A stretch of 6,962 nucleotides of DNA from Claveliimonas sp963592205 (GTDB lineage: Bacteria; Bacillota; Clostridia; Lachnospirales; Lachnospiraceae), in contig CAVAVU010000130.1 in assembly GCA_963592205.1 (NCBI GenBank), positions 1 to 6,962 on the forward strand, written 5' to 3'. Under the pieces are notes generated by a model. That model was not told where the DNA came from. It saw only the letters and a list, made by a program, of their open reading frames with translations, and searched no databases. Positions 5,634 through 6,962 of this stretch are shown in pieces. Position numbers and translations under genes: made by a program. How positions within the stretch are numbered: the first letter of the stretch is position 1; each line of letters opens with the position of its first letter.

Positions 5634-6220
5634 TATCCCTTTTCTCCTCTTACCAGCTGGTACATCTGTAACGCTTTCCTGCTCTCTTTATACTTCGGAT
5701 AATACTTCTCTACCTCCTGCCAGAATGCAGACGAATGATTCATATGCCTCCGATGTGCCAATTCATGCACCACCACATAATCCATCAGTTCATCCGGCAG
5801 ATATGCAAGCTGATAATTAAAATTCAGATTGCCCGCTGAGCTACAGCTTCCCCATCTGGTTTTCTGATTGCGAATCGAAATTCTTCCATAACTTACGCCC
5901 ATCACCTTGCTGTAATACTCCACACTAAAGGTAATCTTAGTTCGGATCATATCCTTTTCTCTGGCAGTCAGCGTCTCATATACCGGCGCACCAGTTGATC
6001 GTCTCCCGGCACTTCTCAGTTCCACCATTGCCGACTTCTGCCTGATCCATTCCTTATGTTCTTCCAGGAATGCTCTCACATGGCTGTCCGGTATACGGTT
6101 CGGAACTCTCGCAATAATTCTGCCATCCTGCTGTATTTCCAATCCCATACTGCGTCTCGCTGAATGCCGTACTTCAATATATACTTCTTCTCCATCTATC
6201 AGCATTGTATAGTCTGTCAT
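5633..6220 (-). CDS. YgjP-like zinc metallopeptidase (PF01863/DUF45 family)
   Basis: The product has 195 aa. From the ATG at 6220, the zinc site is HELAH (H152, E153, H156) followed by H162 in MNHSSAFW, the family layout for the third ligand. Upstream is the signature TRWGSCS (121-127) with the NLNFNYQLAYLP block, diagnostic of the YgjP/SprT-like group. The N-terminal third is a beta-rich region with basic residues (VRHSARRSMGLEI), also typical. No signal peptide or membrane segment is seen, so the enzyme is cytoplasmic; the substrate is unknown. An in-frame TTG lies one codon upstream, but the ATG forms a TGATG junction with the preceding stop and is the better start. Members of this family occur near restriction systems and nucleases, which may be relevant given the Uma2 gene upstream, but this is only association. 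Confidence 0.92.
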   Translation of the reverse strand: MTDYTMLIDGEEVYIEVRHSARRSMGLEIQQDGRIIARVPNRIPDSHVRAFLEEHKEWIRQKSAMVELRSAGRRSTGAPVYETLTAREKDMIRTKITFSVEYYSKVMGVSYGRISIRNQKTRWGSCSSAGNLNFNYQLAYLPDELMDYVVVHELAHRRHMNHSSAFWQEVEKYYPKYKESRKALQMYQLVRGEKG

Positions 6221-6588
6221 CAAAATGTCTCTTCTATCTCAGCCATCCGAACATGGAATCCATCCAGGCACCAGGCATCAATCTCCTTGTCATAAGTATA
6301 ATAACCGCTTCGCTCCGGACAATCCCGAAGCCATACTAATACACTATGGCGAAATGGATCTATGATCCAGCATTCTCGTACCCCTGCTTTCTGATACTGC
6401 TCAAGTTTCGTGTTATAATCATAACTTGAATTGCTCATAGATACAACCTCTATTACCCAATCCGGTGCACCTTCACATCCTTTATCTGTCAAAATCTCCT
6501 CTCGACATATCATAGAAATATCCGGCTCCACAATCACTGAACCATCCTGAAATAACCACACACCAAAAGGTGCACTTATACCTTGCAC
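6220..6588 (-). pseudogene. Uma2 family (DUF820) PD-(D/E)XK protein, C-terminal part after a frameshift
   Basis: This frame carries the core of a Uma2 domain: SAPFGVWLF, then EPDIS (D23 counted from the GTG at 6588), GAPDWVIEVVS (E47), K61 in NTKLEQYQKAG, and VRECWIIDP. These are the acidic residues and lysine expected of the PD-(D/E)XK nuclease-like fold. The only available start is a GTG inside the end of the N-terminal frame, with no Shine-Dalgarno, so it is not a credible independent gene. It continues the fragment at 6576-6854 after a -1 shift. Its stop (TGA, 6220-6222) shares one base with the ATG of the metallopeptidase gene, so operon coupling is preserved. A truncated protein could still arise by reinitiation. 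Uma2 proteins are annotated as putative endonucleases, but biological roles are poorly known. Confidence 0.8.
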
Positions 6589-6854
6589 TTTCCTTTACGC
6601 TTTCGTATATAATCTTTTATCAGATATATGAGTTCTGAGACAATCCACTGATGCATACGGCTTGGCTGTCCCATCATATATAATCTGCCATGAATCAGCT
6701 CTGCTCTGGTATGCTCCGATATGCGTTCCCAGTCTTCTTCTGTATATTCCCTCGCATAATATCGATATGGCTCCTCACAAACCATCATAGGTCTATGCTC
6801 AATTGCATTATAATGTAAAGGAATCTTTTCCATTGAGGAAATAGCCTGTTCCAT
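6576..6854 (-). pseudogene. Uma2 family (DUF820) protein, N-terminal part, frameshifted
   Basis: From the ATG at 6854 the frame gives 92 aa and stops at TAA (6576-6578) just after KGKCKV. It contains the Uma2 start pattern: YTEEDWERI (37-45), AELIHGRLYMM (51-61) and QPSRMHQ (63-69). In the family GKCxV is normally followed within a few residues by PF and a beta strand, which here lie in the -1 frame. One missing base near 6576-6578 explains the break; restoring it gives about 211 aa, normal for Uma2. The ATG at 6854 is preferred because GAGGG lies 10 nt upstream; a TTG at 6938 and an ATG at 6833 are alternatives. ELIHG replaces the usual ELIDG. It is the first gene of the four-gene operon. 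A sequencing error remains possible. Confidence 0.75.
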
Positions 6855-6864
6855 TGCCAATAAT

Positions 6865-6869
6865 CCCTC
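6865..6869 (-). promoter_or_regulatory. Ribosome-binding site of the Uma2 gene
   Basis: On the minus strand GAGGG lies 10 nt before the ATG at 6854. The wider sequence TATGAGGGA (6872-6864) is perfectly complementary to TCCCTCATA at 3547-3555 in the candidate small RNA. Confidence 0.5.
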
Positions 6870-6881
6870 ATAGGAATACTC

Positions 6882-6909
6882 TCTATACTTTCTTATATAT
6901 TTTGCACAA
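6882..6909 (-). promoter_or_regulatory. Possible promoter of the four-gene operon
   Basis: On the minus strand TTGTGC (6909-6904), a 16-nt spacer and TATAGA (6887-6882) give a moderate sigma-A match. The start would be near 6875, a few bases before the GAGGG site, leaving a leader of about 20 nt. This supports the ATG at 6854 over the TTG at 6938, which would lie upstream of the transcript. Confidence 0.4.
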
Positions 6910-6962
6910 AAAAGCCTTTGTTTTAGCCATCTGTGCAATGGTTAATCAAGTTACAAACAATG

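Noticed and set aside
6571..6590. Programmed -1 frameshift site in the Uma2 gene
   Set aside because: No canonical slippery heptamer in the zero frame near the stop; a one-base deletion is simpler.

Overview
The window looks like chromosome of an anaerobic, fermentative Clostridia member, most likely Lachnospiraceae (Blautia/Dorea-like). The reasons are a HydE maturase for [FeFe]-hydrogenase, moderate GC with AT-rich intergenic DNA, Gram-positive Shine-Dalgarno sequences, and a Gly/Ser/Asp-rich lipoprotein of a style common in that family. No rRNA, tRNA, CRISPR array, IS element or phage gene was seen.

Layout. Positions 1-119 hold no supportable gene, only a G/C-rich hairpin at the very edge. 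Positions 120-1160 (minus) encode HydE. Positions 1161-1365 are a divergent intergenic region with a hydE promoter, a pair of 11-bp-spaced direct repeats, a weak promoter and a long imperfect hairpin in the leader of the next gene. Positions 1366-3375 (plus) encode a 669-aa secreted lipoprotein with an interrupted N-terminal beta domain and a predicted beta-helix. Positions 3376-3699 lie between convergent genes and are rich in structure: a 12-bp inverted repeat, a possible 15-codon ORF, two hairpins and a strong bidirectional terminator, together compatible with a small RNA.

Positions 3700-6854 (minus) form a tightly coupled four-gene operon, read right to left: a Uma2-family PD-(D/E)XK protein broken by a frameshift, a YgjP-type zinc metallopeptidase, a HAD phosphatase and an MFS transporter. 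Each junction overlaps by 1-4 bases, so the genes are almost certainly co-transcribed and translationally coupled. The functions do not form an obvious pathway.

The points most worth a second look are the single-base lesion in the Uma2 gene, the structured leader and repeat-flanked promoter of the lipoprotein gene, and the possible small RNA at about 3524-3661. That RNA has a CU-rich linker complementary to the ribosome-binding site of the operon's first gene. The regulatory calls are inferences from sequence alone. I did not find a clearly new multi-gene system.
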